From Pogostemon cablin (Eukaryota > Streptophyta > Magnoliopsida > Lamiales > Lamiaceae), in NCBI GenBank assembly GCA_023678885.1, contig JAHCLQ010000796.1, positions 20,952 to 84,951 on the forward strand: 64,000 nucleotides of DNA, written 5' to 3'. Position 1 is the stretch's first letter; each line of letters begins with the position of its first letter. Below, piece by piece: positions 12,864 through 25,963 of this stretch. A program made the translations under genes and the position numbers. Under the pieces are notes generated by a model that had not been told where the DNA came from, made no database searches, and saw nothing but the letters and a program-made list of their open reading frames with translations.

Positions 12864-13730
12864 ATCCATATTTTTCGTCATTTTAATGCTTATTTTCTCG
12901 TTACGATCAATATTTACTTCGTTTCAATGCATATTTCCTTTGTTTTGATCTTCATTTTCTTGTTACGATCTACATTTCCTTTGTTTCGATGCATATTTCT
13001 TTCATTTAGATGCTCGTTTTCTCATTACGATCAATATTTCCCATCGTTTTGTTGCATATTTTCATTATTTTGATGCTTGTTTTCTCGTTATGATCAACAT
13101 TTCCTTATTTTGATGCATATTTACATCATTTTGATGCTTATTTTCTCGATATGATCAACATTTTCTTTTTTTCGATGCATATTTCTATCATTTTGATTCT
13201 CCTTTTCTCGATATGATCAACATTTTCTTCGTCTTGATGCATATTTCTTCATTTTGATGCACATTTTCTCGTTACGATCAACATTTCCTTCATTTCGATG
13301 CATATTTTCATCATTTTTATGCTCGTTTCTCGTAATGATCAACATTTCCTTCTTTTCGATGCATATTTTCTTCATTTTGACGATCATTTTCACTTTACGA
13401 TGAACATTTTCTTCGTTTCAATGCATATTTCCTTCCTTTTAAATCTCATTTTCTCATTACAATCAACATTTCCTTCATTTTGATGCATATTTCCATAATT
13501 TTTATATTCATTTTCACTTTACGATGAACATTTCCTTCGTTTCGATGCATATTTCCTTCATTTTAAAGCTCATTTTCTTATTACAATCAACATTTCCTTC
13601 GTTTTGATGCATATTTTCATAATTTTGATGCTTATTTTCTAGTTACGATCATTATTTCCTTCGTTTCGATGCATATTTTCATCATTTTGATGTTTATTTT
13701 CTCGTTACGATCAACATTTTTTCCGTTTCG
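12864..13730 (+). repeat. HOR copy, 867 bp, near-identical to the next
   Basis: Starts GATCCATATT, so the m1 palindrome is lost. m1 ATTTACTTCG; m2 GATCTAC; m5 starts after CTTATTTTG with one base lost; m6 GTCTTGATGC; m9 GACGATC; m10 CCT; m13 CTAGTTACG. Confidence 0.88.
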
Positions 13731-14597
13731 ATCCATATTTTTCGTCATTTTAATGCTTATTTTCTCGTTACGATCAATATTTACTTCGTTTCAATGCATA
13801 TTTCCTTTGTTTTGATCTTCATTTTCTTGTTACGATCTACATTTCCTTTGTTTCGATGCATATTTCTTTCATTTAGATGCTCGTTTTCTCATTACGATCA
13901 ATATTTCCCATCGTTTTGTTGCATATTTTCATTATTTTGATGCTTGTTTTCTCGTTATGATCAACATTTCCTTATTTTGATGCATATTTACATCATTTTG
14001 ATGCTTATTTTCTCGATATGATCAACATTTTCTTTTTTTCGATGCATATTTCTATCATTTTGATTCTCCTTTTCTCGATATGATCAACATTTTCTTCGTC
14101 TTGATGCATATTTCTTCATTTTGATGCACATTTTCTCGTTACGATCAACATTTCCTTCATTTCGATGCATATTTTCATCATTTTTATGCTCGTTTCTCGT
14201 AATGATCAACATTTCCTTCTTTTCGATGCATATTTTCTTCATTTTGACGATCATTTTCACTTTACGATGAACATTTTCTTCGTTTCAATGCATATTTCCT
14301 TCCTTTTAAATCTCATTTTCTCATTACAATCAACATTTCCTTCATTTTGATGCATATTTCCATAATTTTTATATTCATTTTCACTTTACGATGAACATTT
14401 CCTTCGTTTCGATGCATATTTCCTTCATTTTAAAGCTCATTTTCTTATTACAATCAACATTTCCTTCGTTTTGATGCATATTTCCATAATTTTGATGCTT
14501 ATTTTCTAGTTACGATCATTATTTCCTACGTATCGATGCATATTTTCATCATTTTGATGTTTATTTTCTCGTTACGATCAACATTTTTCAATTTTCG
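13731..14597 (+). repeat. HOR copy, 867 bp, near-identical to the previous
   Basis: Shares GATCCATATT, GATCTAC, GACGATC, CTAGTTACG and the m5 base loss with 12,864-13,730. Its m14 differs (CCTACGTATCG and tail TTTTTCAATTTTCG), as in 8,526 and 11,129, which marks a switch of template near the 3' end. Confidence 0.88.
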
Positions 14598-15465
14598 ATG
14601 CATATTTTTCGTCATTTTAATGCTTATTTTCTCGTTACGATCAATATTTCCTTCGTTTCAATGCATATTTCCTTTGTTTTGATGCTCATTTTCTCGTTAC
14701 GATCAACATTTCCTTTGTTTCGATGCATATTTCCTTCATTTAGATGCTCGTTTTCTCATTACGATCAATATTTCCCATCGTTTCGTTGAATATTTTCATT
14801 ATTTTGATGCCTGTTTTCTCGTTATGATCAACATTTCCTTCTTTTCGATGCATATTTACATCATTTTTATGCTCATTTTCTCGATATGATCAACATTTTC
14901 TTCTTTTCGATGCATATTTCTATCATTTTGATTCTCCATTTCTCGATATGATCAACATTTTCTTCGTCTCGATGCATATTTCTTCATTTTGATGCACATT
15001 TTCTCCTTACGATCAACATTTCCTTCATTTCGATGCATATTTTCATCATTTTTATGCTCGTTTCTCGTAATGATCAACATTTCCTTCTTTTCGATGCATA
15101 TTTTCTTTATTTTGATGATCATTTTCACTTTTCGATGTACATTTTCTTAGTTTCAATGCATATTTCCTTATTTTTAAATCTCATTTTCTCATTACAATCA
15201 ACATTTCCTTTATTTTGATGCATATTTCCATAATTTTTATGTTCATTTTCACTTTACGATAAACATTTCCTTCGTTTCGATGCATATTTCCTTCATTTTA
15301 AAGCTCATTTTCTTATTACAATCAACATTTCCTTCGTTTTGATGCATATTTCCATAATTTTGATGCTTATTTTATCGTTACGATCATTATTTCCTTCGTT
15401 TCGATGCATATTTTCATCATTTTGATGTTTATTTTCTCGTTACGATCAACATTTTTTCCGTTTCG
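14598..15465 (+). repeat. HOR copy, 868 bp
   Basis: m4 starts TTGAATATT (14,786); m5 CATTTTTATGCTC; m7 CTCCTTACG; m8 TTTCTTTATTTTG at its 3' neighbour; m9 TTCGATGTAC and CTTAGTTTC; m13 TTATCGTTACG. From about 14,980 it matches 1,800 onward at offset 13,181. Confidence 0.87.
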
Positions 15466-16333
15466 ATGCATATTTTTCGTCATTTTAATGCTTATTTTCT
15501 CGTTACGATCAATATTTACTTCGTTTCAATGCATATTTCCTTTGTTTTGATCTTCATTTTCTTGTTACGATCAATATTTCCTTTCTTTCGATGCATATTT
15601 CCTTCATTTAGATGCTCGTTTTCTCATTACGATCAATTTTTCCCATCGTTTCGTTGCATATTTTCATTATTTTGATGCTTGTTTTCTCGTTATTATCAAC
15701 ATTTACTTATTTTCGATGCATATTTACATCATTTTGATGCTCATTTTCTCGATATGATCAACATTTTCTTTTTTTCGATGCATATTTCTATCATTTTGAT
15801 TCTCCATTTCTCGATATGATCAACATTTTCTTTGTCTCGATGCATATTTCTTAATTTTGATGCACATTTTCTCGTTACGATCAACATTTCCTTCATTTCG
15901 ATGCATATTTTCATCATTTTTATGCTCGTTTCTCGTAATGATCAACATTTACTTATTTTCGATGCATATTTTCTTCATTTTGATGATCATTTTCACTTTA
16001 CGATGAACATTTTCTTCGTTTCAATGCATATTTCCTTCCTTTTAAATCTCATTTTCTCATTACAATCAACATTTCCTTCATTTTGATGCATATTTCCATA
16101 ATTTTTATATTCATTTTCACATTACGATGAACATTTCCTTCGTTTCGATGCATATTTCCTTCATTTTAAAGCTCATTTTCTTTTTACAATCAACATTTCC
16201 TTCGTTTTGATGCATATTTCCATAATTTTGATGCTTATTTTCTCGTTACGATCATTATTTCCTTCGTTTCGATGCATATTTTCATCATTTTGATGTTTAT
16301 TTTCTCGTTACGATCAACATTTTTTCCGTTTCG
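15466..16333 (+). repeat. HOR copy, 868 bp
   Basis: Near-copy of 2,285-3,152 (ATTTACTTCG, GATCTTC, CTTTGTCTCG, TATATTC). Differences include CGTTATTATC near 15,692 and ATTTACTTATTTTCG near 15,950. Confidence 0.88.
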
Positions 16334-17389
16334 ATGCATATTTTTCGTCATTTTAATGCTTATTTTCTCGTTACGATCAATATTTTTCCTTTGTTTTGAT
16401 GCTCATTTTCTCGTTACGATCAACATTTCCTTTGTTTCGATGAATATTTCCTTCATTTAGATGCTCGTTTTCTCATTACGATCAATATTTCCCATCGTTT
16501 CGTTGCATATTTTCATTATTTTGATGCCTGTTTTCTCGTTGTGATCAACATTTCCTTCTTTTCGATGCATATTTACATCATTTTGATTCTCATTTTCTCG
16601 ATATGATCAACATTTTCTTCTTTTCGATGCATATTTCTATTTTTTTGATTCTCCATTTCTCGATATGATCAACATTTTCTTCGCCTCAATGCATATTTCT
16701 TCATTTTGATGCACATTTTCTCATTACGATCAACATTTCCTTCATTTAGATGCATATTTTCATCATTTTTATGCTCGTTTCTCGTAATGATCAACATTTC
16801 CTTCTTTTCGATGCATATTTTCTTCATTTAGATGATCATTTTCACTTTACGATGAACATTTTCTTCGTTTCATTGCATATTTCCTTCATTTTAAATCTCA
16901 TTTTCTCATTACAATCAACATTTCCTTCATTTTGATCCATATTTCAATAATTTTTATGCTCATTTTCACTTTACGATGAACATTTCCTTCGTTTCAATGC
17001 ATATTTCCTTCATTTTAAAGCTCATTTTCTCATTACAATCAACATTTCCTTCGTTTTGATTCATATTTCCGTAATTTTGATGCTTATTTTCTCGTTACGA
17101 TCATTATTTCCTTCGTATCGATGCATATTTTCATCATTTTGATGTTTATTTTCATAATTTTTATGCTCATTTTCACTTTACGATGAACATTTCCTTCGTT
17201 TCGATGCATATTTCCTTCATTTTAAAACTCATTTTCTTATTACAATCAACATTTCCTTCGTTTTGATGCATATCTCCATAATTTTGATGCTTATTTTCTC
17301 GTTACGATCATTATTTCCTTCGTTTCGATGCATATTTTCATCATTTTGATGTTTATTTTCTCGTTACGATCAACATTTTTTCCGTTTCG
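16334..17389 (+). repeat. Enlarged HOR, 1,056 bp: 19 bp deletion plus 207 bp insertion
   Basis: Carries the m1/m2 19 bp deletion near 16,384, m6 GCCTCAATGC, m11 GATCCATATTTCAAT and m14 CGTATCG, like 3,153-4,001. Near 17,153 the m14 second subunit (GATGTTTATTTTC) joins the m11 first subunit (ATAATTTTTATG), and m11-m14 are read again. The added 207 bp equal three monomers plus one 21 bp subunit. Confidence 0.86.
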
Positions 17390-18812
17390 ATGCATATTTT
17401 TCGTCATTTTAATGCTTATTTTCTCGTTACGATCAATATTTCCTTCGTTTCAATGCATATTTCCTTTGTTTTGATGCTCATTTTTTCGTTACGATCAACA
17501 TTTCCTTTGTTTAGATGCATATTTCCTTCATTTAGTTCCTCGTTTTCTCATTACGATCAATATTTCCCATTGTTTCGTTGCATATTTTCATTATTTTGAT
17601 GCTCATTTTCTCGTTATGATCAATATTTCCTTCTTTTCGATGCATATTTACATCATTTTGATGCTCATTTTCTCGATATGATCAACATTTTCTTCTTTTC
17701 GATGCATATTTCTATCATTTTGATTCTCCATTTCTCGATATGATCAACATTTTCTTCGTCTCGATGCATATTTCTTCATTTTGATGCACATTTTCTCCTT
17801 ACGATCAACATTTCCTTCATTTCGATGCATATTTTCATCATTTTTATGCTCGTTTCTCGTAATGATCAACATTTCCTTCTTTTCGATGCATATTTTCTTT
17901 ATTTTGATGATCATTTTCACTTTTCGATGTACATTTTCTTAGTTTCAATGCATATTTCCTTATTTTTAAATCTCATTTTCTCATTACAATCAACATTTCC
18001 TTTATTTTGATGCATATTTCCATAATTTTTATGTTCATTTTCACTTTACGATAAACATTTCCTTCGTTTCGATGCATATTTCCTTCATTTTGATTCTCAT
18101 TTTCTCGATATGATCAACATTTTCTTCTTTTCGATGCATATTTCTATTTTTTTGATTCTCCATTTCTCGATATGATCAACATTTTCTTCGCCTCAATGCA
18201 TATTTCTTCATTTTGATGCACATTTTCTCATTACGATCAACATTTCCTTCATTTAGATGCATATTTTCATCATTTTGATTCTCCATTTCTCGATATGATC
18301 AACATTTTCTTTGTCTCGATGCATATTTCTTAATTTTGATGCACATTTTCTCGTTACGATCAACATTTCCTTCATTTCGATGCATATTTTCATCATTTTT
18401 ATGCTCGTTTCTCGTAATGATCAACATTTACTTATTTTCGATGCATATTTTCTTCATTTTGATGATCATTTTCACTTTACGATGAACATTTTCTTCGTTT
18501 CAATGCATATTTCCTTCCTTTTAAATCTCATTTTCTCATTACAATCAACATTTCCTTCATTTTGATGCATATTTCCATAATTTTTATATTCATTTTCACA
18601 TTACGATGAACATTTCCTTCGTTTCGATGCATATTTCCTTCATTTTAAAGCTCATTTTCTTTTTACAATCAACATTTCCTTCGTTTTGATGCATATTTCC
18701 ATAATTTTGATGCTTATTTTCTCGTTACGATCATTATTTCCTTCGTTTCGATGCATATTTTCATCATTTTGATGTTTATTTTCTCGTTACGATCAACATT
18801 TTTTCCGTTTCG
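17390..18812 (+). repeat. 23-monomer HOR, 1,423 bp, with two internal jumps
   Basis: Reads m1-m11 as in 1,417-2,100, then near 18,091 an m12 first subunit joins an m5 second subunit (GATTCTCATTTTC), giving m5-m7. Near 18,281 an m8 first subunit joins an m6 second subunit, giving m6-m14. Both jumps keep the monomer register. Confidence 0.86.
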
Positions 18813-19537
18813 ATGCATATTTTTCGTCATTTTAATGCTTATTTTCTCGTTACGATCAATATTTTTCCTTTGTTTTGATGCTCATTTTCTCGTTACGATC
18901 AACATTTCCTTTGTTTCGATGAATATTTCCTTCATTTAGATGCTCGTTTTCTCATTACGATCAATATTTCCCATCGTTTCGTTGCATATTTTCATTATTT
19001 TGATGCCTGTTTTCTCGTTGTGATCAACATTTCCTTCTTTTCGATGCATATTTACATCATTTTGATTCTCATTTTCTCGATATGATCAACATTTTCTTCT
19101 TTTCGATGCATATTTCTATTTTTTTGATTCTCCATTTCTCGATATGATCAACATTTTCTTCGCCTCAATGCATATTTCTTCATTTTGATGCACATTTTCT
19201 CATTACGATCAACATTTCCTTCATTTAGATGCATATTTTCATCATTTTTATGCTCGTTTCTCGTAATGATCAACATTTCCTTCTTTTCGATGCATATTTT
19301 CTTCATTTAGATGATCATTTTCACTTTACGATGAACATTTTCTTCGTTTCATTGCATATTTCCTTCATTTTAAATCTCATTTTCTCATTACAATCAACAT
19401 TTCCTTCATTTTGATCCATATTTCAATAATTTTTATGCTCATTTTCACTTTACGATGAACATTTCCTTCGTTTCAATGCATATTTCCTTCATTTTAAAGC
19501 TCATTTTCTCATTACAATCAACATTTCCTTCGTTTTG
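18813..19537 (+). repeat. 12-monomer HOR, 725 bp
   Basis: Has the 19 bp m1/m2 deletion near 18,863 and ends after m12. The length equals 868 minus m13-m14 (124 bp) minus 19 bp. Its sequence matches 16,334 onward at offset 2,479. Confidence 0.87.
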
Positions 19538-20405
19538 ATTCATATTTCCGTCATTTTAATGCTTATTTTCTCGTTACGATCAATATTTCCTTCGTTTCAA
19601 TGCATATTTCATTTGTTTTGAAGCTCATTTTCTAGTTACGATCAACATTTCCTTTGTTTCGATGCTTATTTCCTTCATTTAGATGCTCGTTTTCTCATTA
19701 CGATCAATATTTCCCATCGTTTCATTGCATATTTTCATTATTTTGATGCCTGTTTTCTCGTTATGATCAACATTTCCTTCTTTTTGATGCATATTTACAT
19801 CATTTTGATGCTCATTTTCTCGATATGATCAACATTTTCTTCTTTTCGATGCATATTTCTATTATTTTGATTCTCCATTTCTCGATATGATCAAAATTTT
19901 CTTCGTCTCGATGCATATTTCTTCATTTTGATGCACATTTTCTCGTTACGATCAACATTTCCTTCATTTCGATGCATATTTTCATCATTTTTATGCTCTT
20001 TTTCTTGTTATGATCAACATTTCCTTCTTTTCGATGCATATTTTCTTCATTTTGATGATCATTTTCACTTTACGATGAACATTTTCTTCGTTTCAATGCA
20101 TATTTCCTTCCTTTTAAATCTCATTTTCTCATTACAATCAACATTTCCTTCATTTTGATGCATATTTCCATAATTTTTATGCTCATTTTCACTTTACGAT
20201 GAACATTTCCTTCGTTTCGATGCATATTTCCTTCATTTTAAAACTCATTTTCTTATTACAATCAACATTTCCTTCGTTTTGATGCATATCTCCATAATTT
20301 TGATGCTTATTTTCTCGTTACGATCATTATTTCCTTCGTTTCGATGCATATTTTCATCATTTTGATGTTTATTTTCTCGTTACGATCAACATTTTTTCCG
20401 TTTCG
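19538..20405 (+). repeat. HOR copy, 868 bp, begins with an m13/m1 hybrid
   Basis: Starts as m13 (GATTCATATTTCC) and becomes m1 at CGTCATTTTAATG (19,549). m2 GAAGCTC and CTAG, and m3 GATGCTTATT, match 549-1,416 (offset 18,989). m6 has GATCAAAATT; m8 has CTCTTTTTCTTG. Confidence 0.87.
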
Positions 20406-21458
20406 ATGCATATTTTTCGTCATTTTAATGCTTATTTTCTCGTTACGATCAATATTTCCTTCGTTTCAATGCATATTTCCTTTGTTTTGATGCTCATTTT
20501 TTCGTTACGATCAACATTTCCTTTGTTTAGATGCATATTTCCTTCATTTAGTTCCTCGTTTTCTCATTACGATCAATATTTCCCATCGTTTCGTTGCATA
20601 TTTTCATTATTTTGATGCTCATTTTCTCGTTATGATCAATATTTCCTTCTTTTCGATGCATATTTACATCATTTTGATGCTCATTTTCTCGATATGATCA
20701 ACATTTTCTTCTTTTCGATGCATATTTCTATCATTTTGATTCTCAATTTCTCGATATGATCAACATTTTCTTCGTCTCGATGCATATTTCTTCATTTTGA
20801 TGCACATTTTCTCGTTACGATCAACATTTCCTTCATTTCGATGCATATTTTCATCATTTTTATGTTCGTTTCTCGTAATGATCAACATTTCCTTCTTTTC
20901 GATGCATATTTTCTTCATTTTGATGATCATTTTCACTTTACGATGAACATTTTCTTCGTTTCAATGCATATTTCCTTATTTTTAAATCTCATTTTCTCAT
21001 TACAATCAACATTTCCTTCATTTCGATGTATATTTTCATCATTTTTATGCTCGTTTCTCGTAATGATCAACATTTCCTTCTTTTCGATGCATATTTTCTT
21101 CATTTTGATGATCATTTTCACTTTACGATGAACATTTCCTTCGTTTCAATGCATATTTCCTTCATTTTAAATCTCATTTTCTCATTACAATCAACATTTC
21201 CTTCATTTTGATGCATATTTCCATAATTTTTACGCTCATTTTCACTTTACGATGAACATTTCCTTCGTTTCGATGCATAATTCCTTCATTTTAAAGCTCA
21301 TTTTCTTATTACAATCAACATTTCCTTCGTTTTGATTCATATTTCCATAATTTTGATGCTTATTTTCTCGTTACGATCATTATTTCCTTCGTATCGATGC
21401 ATATTTTCATCATTTTGATGTTTATTTTCTCGTTACGATCAACATTTTTTCCATTTCG
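20406..21458 (+). repeat. 17-monomer HOR, 1,053 bp, m8-m10 duplicated
   Basis: m1-m5 match 1,417 onward (TTTTTTCG, TAGTTCCTC), but m6-m14 match 4,002-5,054 at offset 16,404 (CTCAATTTC, repeated m8-m10 at 20,841 and 21,026). The template switch is near 20,690. Confidence 0.87.
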
Positions 21459-22510
21459 ATGCATATTTTTCGTCATTTTAATTCTTATTTTCTCGTTACG
21501 ATCAATATTTCCTTTGTTTCAATGCATATTTCCTTTGTTTTGAAGCTCATTTTCTCGTTACGATCAACATTTCCTTTGTTTCGATGCATATTTCCTTCAT
21601 TTAGATGCTCGTTTTCTCATTACGATCGATATTTCCCATCGTTTCGTTGCATATTTTCATTATTTTGATGCTCGTTTTCTCGTTATGATCAACATTTCCT
21701 TCTTTTCGATGCATATTTACATCATTTTGATGCTCATTTTCTCGATATGATCAACATTTTCTTCTTTTCGATGCATATTTTTATCATTTTGATTCTCCAT
21801 TTCTCGATATGATCAACATTTTCTTCGTCTCGATGCATATTTCTTCATTTTGATGCACATTTTCTCGTTACAATCAACATTTCCTTCATTTCGATGCATA
21901 TTTTCATCATTTTTATGCTCGTTTCTCGTAATGATAAACATTTCCTTCTTTTCGATGCATATTTTCTTCATTTTGATGATCATTTTCACTTTACGATGAA
22001 CATTTTCTTCGTTTCAATGCATATTTCCTTATTTTTAAATCTCATTTTCTCATTACAATCAACATTTCCTTCATTTGATGCATATTTTCATCATTTTTAT
22101 GCTCGTTTCGCGTAATGATCAACATTTCCTTCTTTTCGATGCATATTTTCTTCATTTTGATGATCATTTTCACTTTACGATGAACATTTCCTTCGTTTCA
22201 ATGCATATTTCCTTCATTTTAAATCTCATTTTCTCATTACAATCTACATTTCCTTCATTTTGATGCATATTTCCATAATTTTTATGCTCATTTTCAATTT
22301 ACAATGAACATTTCCTTCGTTTCGATGCATATTTCCTTCATTTTAAAGTTCATTTTCTTATTACAATCAACATTTCCTTCGTTTTGATTCATATTTCCAT
22401 AATTTTGATGCTTATTTTCTCGTTACGATCATTATTTCCTTCGTATCGATGCATATTTTCATCATTTTGATGTTTATTTTCTCGTTACGATCAACATTTT
22501 TTCCGTTTCG
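21459..22510 (+). repeat. 17-monomer HOR, 1,052 bp, m8-m10 duplicated
   Basis: m1 AATTCTTATT and m3 GATCGAT match 5,055-5,922. m8 appears at 21,894 (GATAAAC) and again near 22,078 after TTCATTTGATG, with one base lost at the joint. The second m8 has GTTTCGCGTAATG. Confidence 0.87.
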
Positions 22511-23357
22511 ATGCATATTTTTCGTCATTTTAATGCTTATTTTCTCGTTACGATCAATATTTCCTTCGTTTCAATGCATATTTCCTTTGTTTTGATGCTC
22601 ATTTTCTCGTTACGATCAACATTTCCTTTGTTTCGATGCATATTTCCTTCATTTAGATGCTCGTTTTCTCATTACGATCAATATTTCCCATCGTTTCGTT
22701 GCATATTTTCATTATTTTGATGCCTGTTTTCTCGTTATGATCAACATTTCCTTCTTTTCGATGCATATTTACATCATTTTGATGCTCATTTTCTCGATAT
22801 GATCAACATTTTCTTCTTTTCGATGCATATTTCTATTATTTTTATTCTCCATTTCTCGATATGATCAACATTTTCTTCGTCTCGATGCATATTTCTTCAT
22901 TTTGATGCACATTTTCTCATTACGATCAACATTTCCTTCATTTCGATGCATATTTTCATCATTTTTATGCTCGTTTCTCGTAATGATCAACATTTCCTTC
23001 TTTTTGATGCATATTTTCTTCATTTTGATGATCATTTTCACATTACGATGAACATTTTCTTCGTTTCAATGCATATTTCCTTCCTTTTAAATCTCATTTT
23101 CTCATTACAATCAACATTTCCTTCATTTTGATGCATATTTCCATAATTTTTATGTTCATTTTCACTTTACAAAGAAAATTTCCTTCGTTTCGATGCATAT
23201 TTCATTCATTTTAAAACTCATTTTCTTATTACAATCAACATTTCCTTCGTTTTGATGCTTATTTTCTCGTTACGATCATTATTTCCTTCGTTTCGATGCA
23301 TATTTTCATCATTTTGATGTTTATTTTCTCGTTACGATCAACATTTTTTCCGTTTCG
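22511..23357 (+). repeat. HOR copy, 847 bp, m13 first subunit missing
   Basis: From 22,810 it matches 1-548 at offset 22,809, with TTTACAAAGAAA in m11 and exact loss of the 21 bp m13 s1 near 23,255. Confidence 0.87.
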
Positions 23358-24225
23358 ATGCATATTTTTCGTCATTTTAATGCTTATTTTCTCGTTACGA
23401 TCAATATTTCCTTCGTTTCAATGCATATTTCATTTGTTTTGAAGCTCATTTTCTAGTTACGATCAACATTTCCTTTGTTTCGATGCTTATTTCCTTCATT
23501 TAGATGCTCGTTTTCTCATTACGATCAATATTTCCCATCGTTTCATTGCATATTTTCATTATTTTGATGCTCGTTTTCTCGTTATGATCAACATTTCCTT
23601 CTTTTCGATGCATATTTACATCATTTTGATGCTCATTTTCTCGATATGATCAACATTTTCTTCTTTTCGATGCATATTTCTATTATTTTGATTCTCCATT
23701 TCTCGATATGATCAACATTTTCTTCGTCTCGATGCATATTTCTTCATTTTGATGCACATTTTCTCGTTACGATCAACATTTCCTTCATTTCGATGCATAT
23801 TTTAATCATTTTTATGCTCGTTTCTCGTAATGATCAACATTTCCTTCTTTTCGATGCATATTTTCTTCATTTTGATGATCATTTTCACTTTACGATGAAC
23901 ATTTTCTTCGTTTCAATGCATATTTCCTTCCTTTTAAATCTCATTTTCTCATTACAATCAACATTTCCTTCATTTTGATGCATATTTCCATAATTTTTAT
24001 GCTCATTTTCACTTTACGATGAACATTTCCTTCGTTTCGATGCATATTTCTTCATTTTAAAGCTCATTTTCTTATTACAATCAACATTTCCTTCGTTTTG
24101 ATGCATATCTCCATAATTTTGATGCTTATTTTCTCGTTACGATCATTATTTCCTTCGTTTCGATGCATATTTTCATCATTTTGATGTTTATTTTCTCGGT
24201 TACGATCAACATTTTTTCCGTTTCG
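23358..24225 (+). repeat. HOR copy, 868 bp
   Basis: m2 GAAGCTC and CTAG, m3 GATGCTTATT and m4 CATTGCAT as in 549. m8 TTTTAATCATT; m12 has one base lost (ATTTCTTCATTTT) and m14 one gained (CTCGGTTACG), so the length is unchanged. Confidence 0.87.
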
Positions 24226-25095
24226 ATGCATATTTTTCGTCATTTTAATGCTTATTTTCTCGTTACGATCAATATTTCCTTCGTTTCAATGCATATTTCC
24301 TTTGTTTTGATGCTCATTTTCTCGTTACGATCAACATTTCCTTTGTTTAGATGCATATTTCCTTCATTTAGATGCTCGTTTTCTCGTTACGATCATTATT
24401 TACCATCGTTTCGTTGCATATTTTCATTATTTTGATGCTCGTTTTCTCGTTATGATCAATATTTCCTTCTTTTCGATGCATATTTACATCATTTTGATGC
24501 TCATTTTCTCGATATGATCAACATTTTCTTCTTTTCGATGCATATTTCTATCATTTTGATTCTCCATTTCTCGATATGATCAACATTTTCTTCGTCTCGA
24601 TGCATATTTCTTCATTTTGATGCACATTTTCTCCTTACGATCAACATTTCCTTCATTTCGATGCATATTTTCATCATTTTTATGCTCGTTTCTCGTAATG
24701 ATCAACATTTCCTTCTTTTCGATGCATATTTTCTTCATTTTGATGATCATTTTCACTTTTCGATGAACATTTTCTTTGTTTCAATGCATATTTCCTTCAT
24801 TTTTAAATCTCATTTTCTCATTACAATCAACATTTCCTTCATTTTGATGCATATTTCCATAATTTTTATGCTCATTTTCACTTTACGATGAACATTTCCT
24901 TCGTTTCGATGCATATTTCCTTCATTTTAAAGCTCATTTTCTTATTACAATCAACATTTCCTTCGTTTTGATGTCATATTTCCATAATTTTGATGCTTAT
25001 TTTCTCGTTACGATCATTATTTCCTTCGTTTCGATGCATATTTTCATCATTTTGATGTTTATTTTCTCGTTACGATCAACATTTTTTCCGTTTCG
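24226..25095 (+). repeat. HOR copy, 870 bp
   Basis: m3 follows TTTAG and has CGATCATTATTTACC in s3; m7 CTCCTTACG; m9 TTTTCGATG. Two single-base gains (an extra T in m10 and GATGTCATATT in m13) explain 870 bp. Confidence 0.87.
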
Positions 25096-25963
25096 ATGCA
25101 TATTTTTCGTCATTTTAATGCTTATTTTCTCGTTACGATCAATATTTCCTTCGTTTCAATGCATATTTCCTTTGTTTTGATGCTCATTTTCTCGTTACGA
25201 TCAACATTTCCTTTGTTTCGATGCATATTTCCTTCATTTAGATGCTCGTTTTCTCATTACGATCAATTTTTCCCATCGTTTCGTTGCATATTTTCATTAT
25301 TTTGATGCTTGTTTTCTCGTTATGATCAACATTTCCTTATTTTCGATGCATATTTACATCATTTTGATGCTCATTTTCTCGATATGATCAACATTTTCTT
25401 CTTTTCGATGCATATTTCTATCATTTTGATTCTCCATTTCTCGATATGATCAACATTTTCTTCGTCTCGATGCATATTTCTTCATTTTGATGCACATTTT
25501 CTCGTTACGATCAACATTTCCTTCATTTCGATGCATATTTTCATCATTTTTATGCTCGTTTCTCGTAATGATCAGCCTTTCCTTCTTTTCGATGCATATT
25601 TTCTTCATTTTGATGATCATTTTCACTTTACGATGAACATTTTCTTCGTTTCAATGCATATTTCCTTCCTTTTAAATCTCATTTTCTCATTACAATCAAC
25701 ATTTCCTTCATTTTGATGCATATTTCCATAATTTTTATATTCATTTTCACTTTACGATGAACATTTCCTTCGTTTCGATGCATATTTCCTTCATTTTAAA
25801 GCTCATTTTCTTATTACAATCAACATTTCCTTCGTTTTGATGCATATTTCCATAATTTTGATGCTTATTTTCTCGTTACGATCATTATTTCCTTCGTTTC
25901 GATGCATATTTTCATCATTTTGATGTTTATTTTCTCGTTACGATCAACATTTTTTCCGTTTCG
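25096..25963 (+). repeat. HOR copy, 868 bp
   Basis: m3 CAATTTTTCCC; m4 GATGCTTG; m8 private GATCAGCCTTTCC near 25,573; m10 CCT; m11 TATATTC; m12 CTTATT. Confidence 0.88.

Larger units (their letters stand above)
1..25095 (+). repeat. Diverged, rearranged left part of the array
   Basis: HOR copies here carry many private substitutions and several abnormal lengths (725, 847, 849, 1,052, 1,053, 1,056 and 1,423 bp as well as 867-870 bp). Large segments are copies of other segments in the same region. m1 is always the A allele. This looks like an older layer of the array in which unequal exchange has acted without full homogenisation. Confidence 0.85.
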
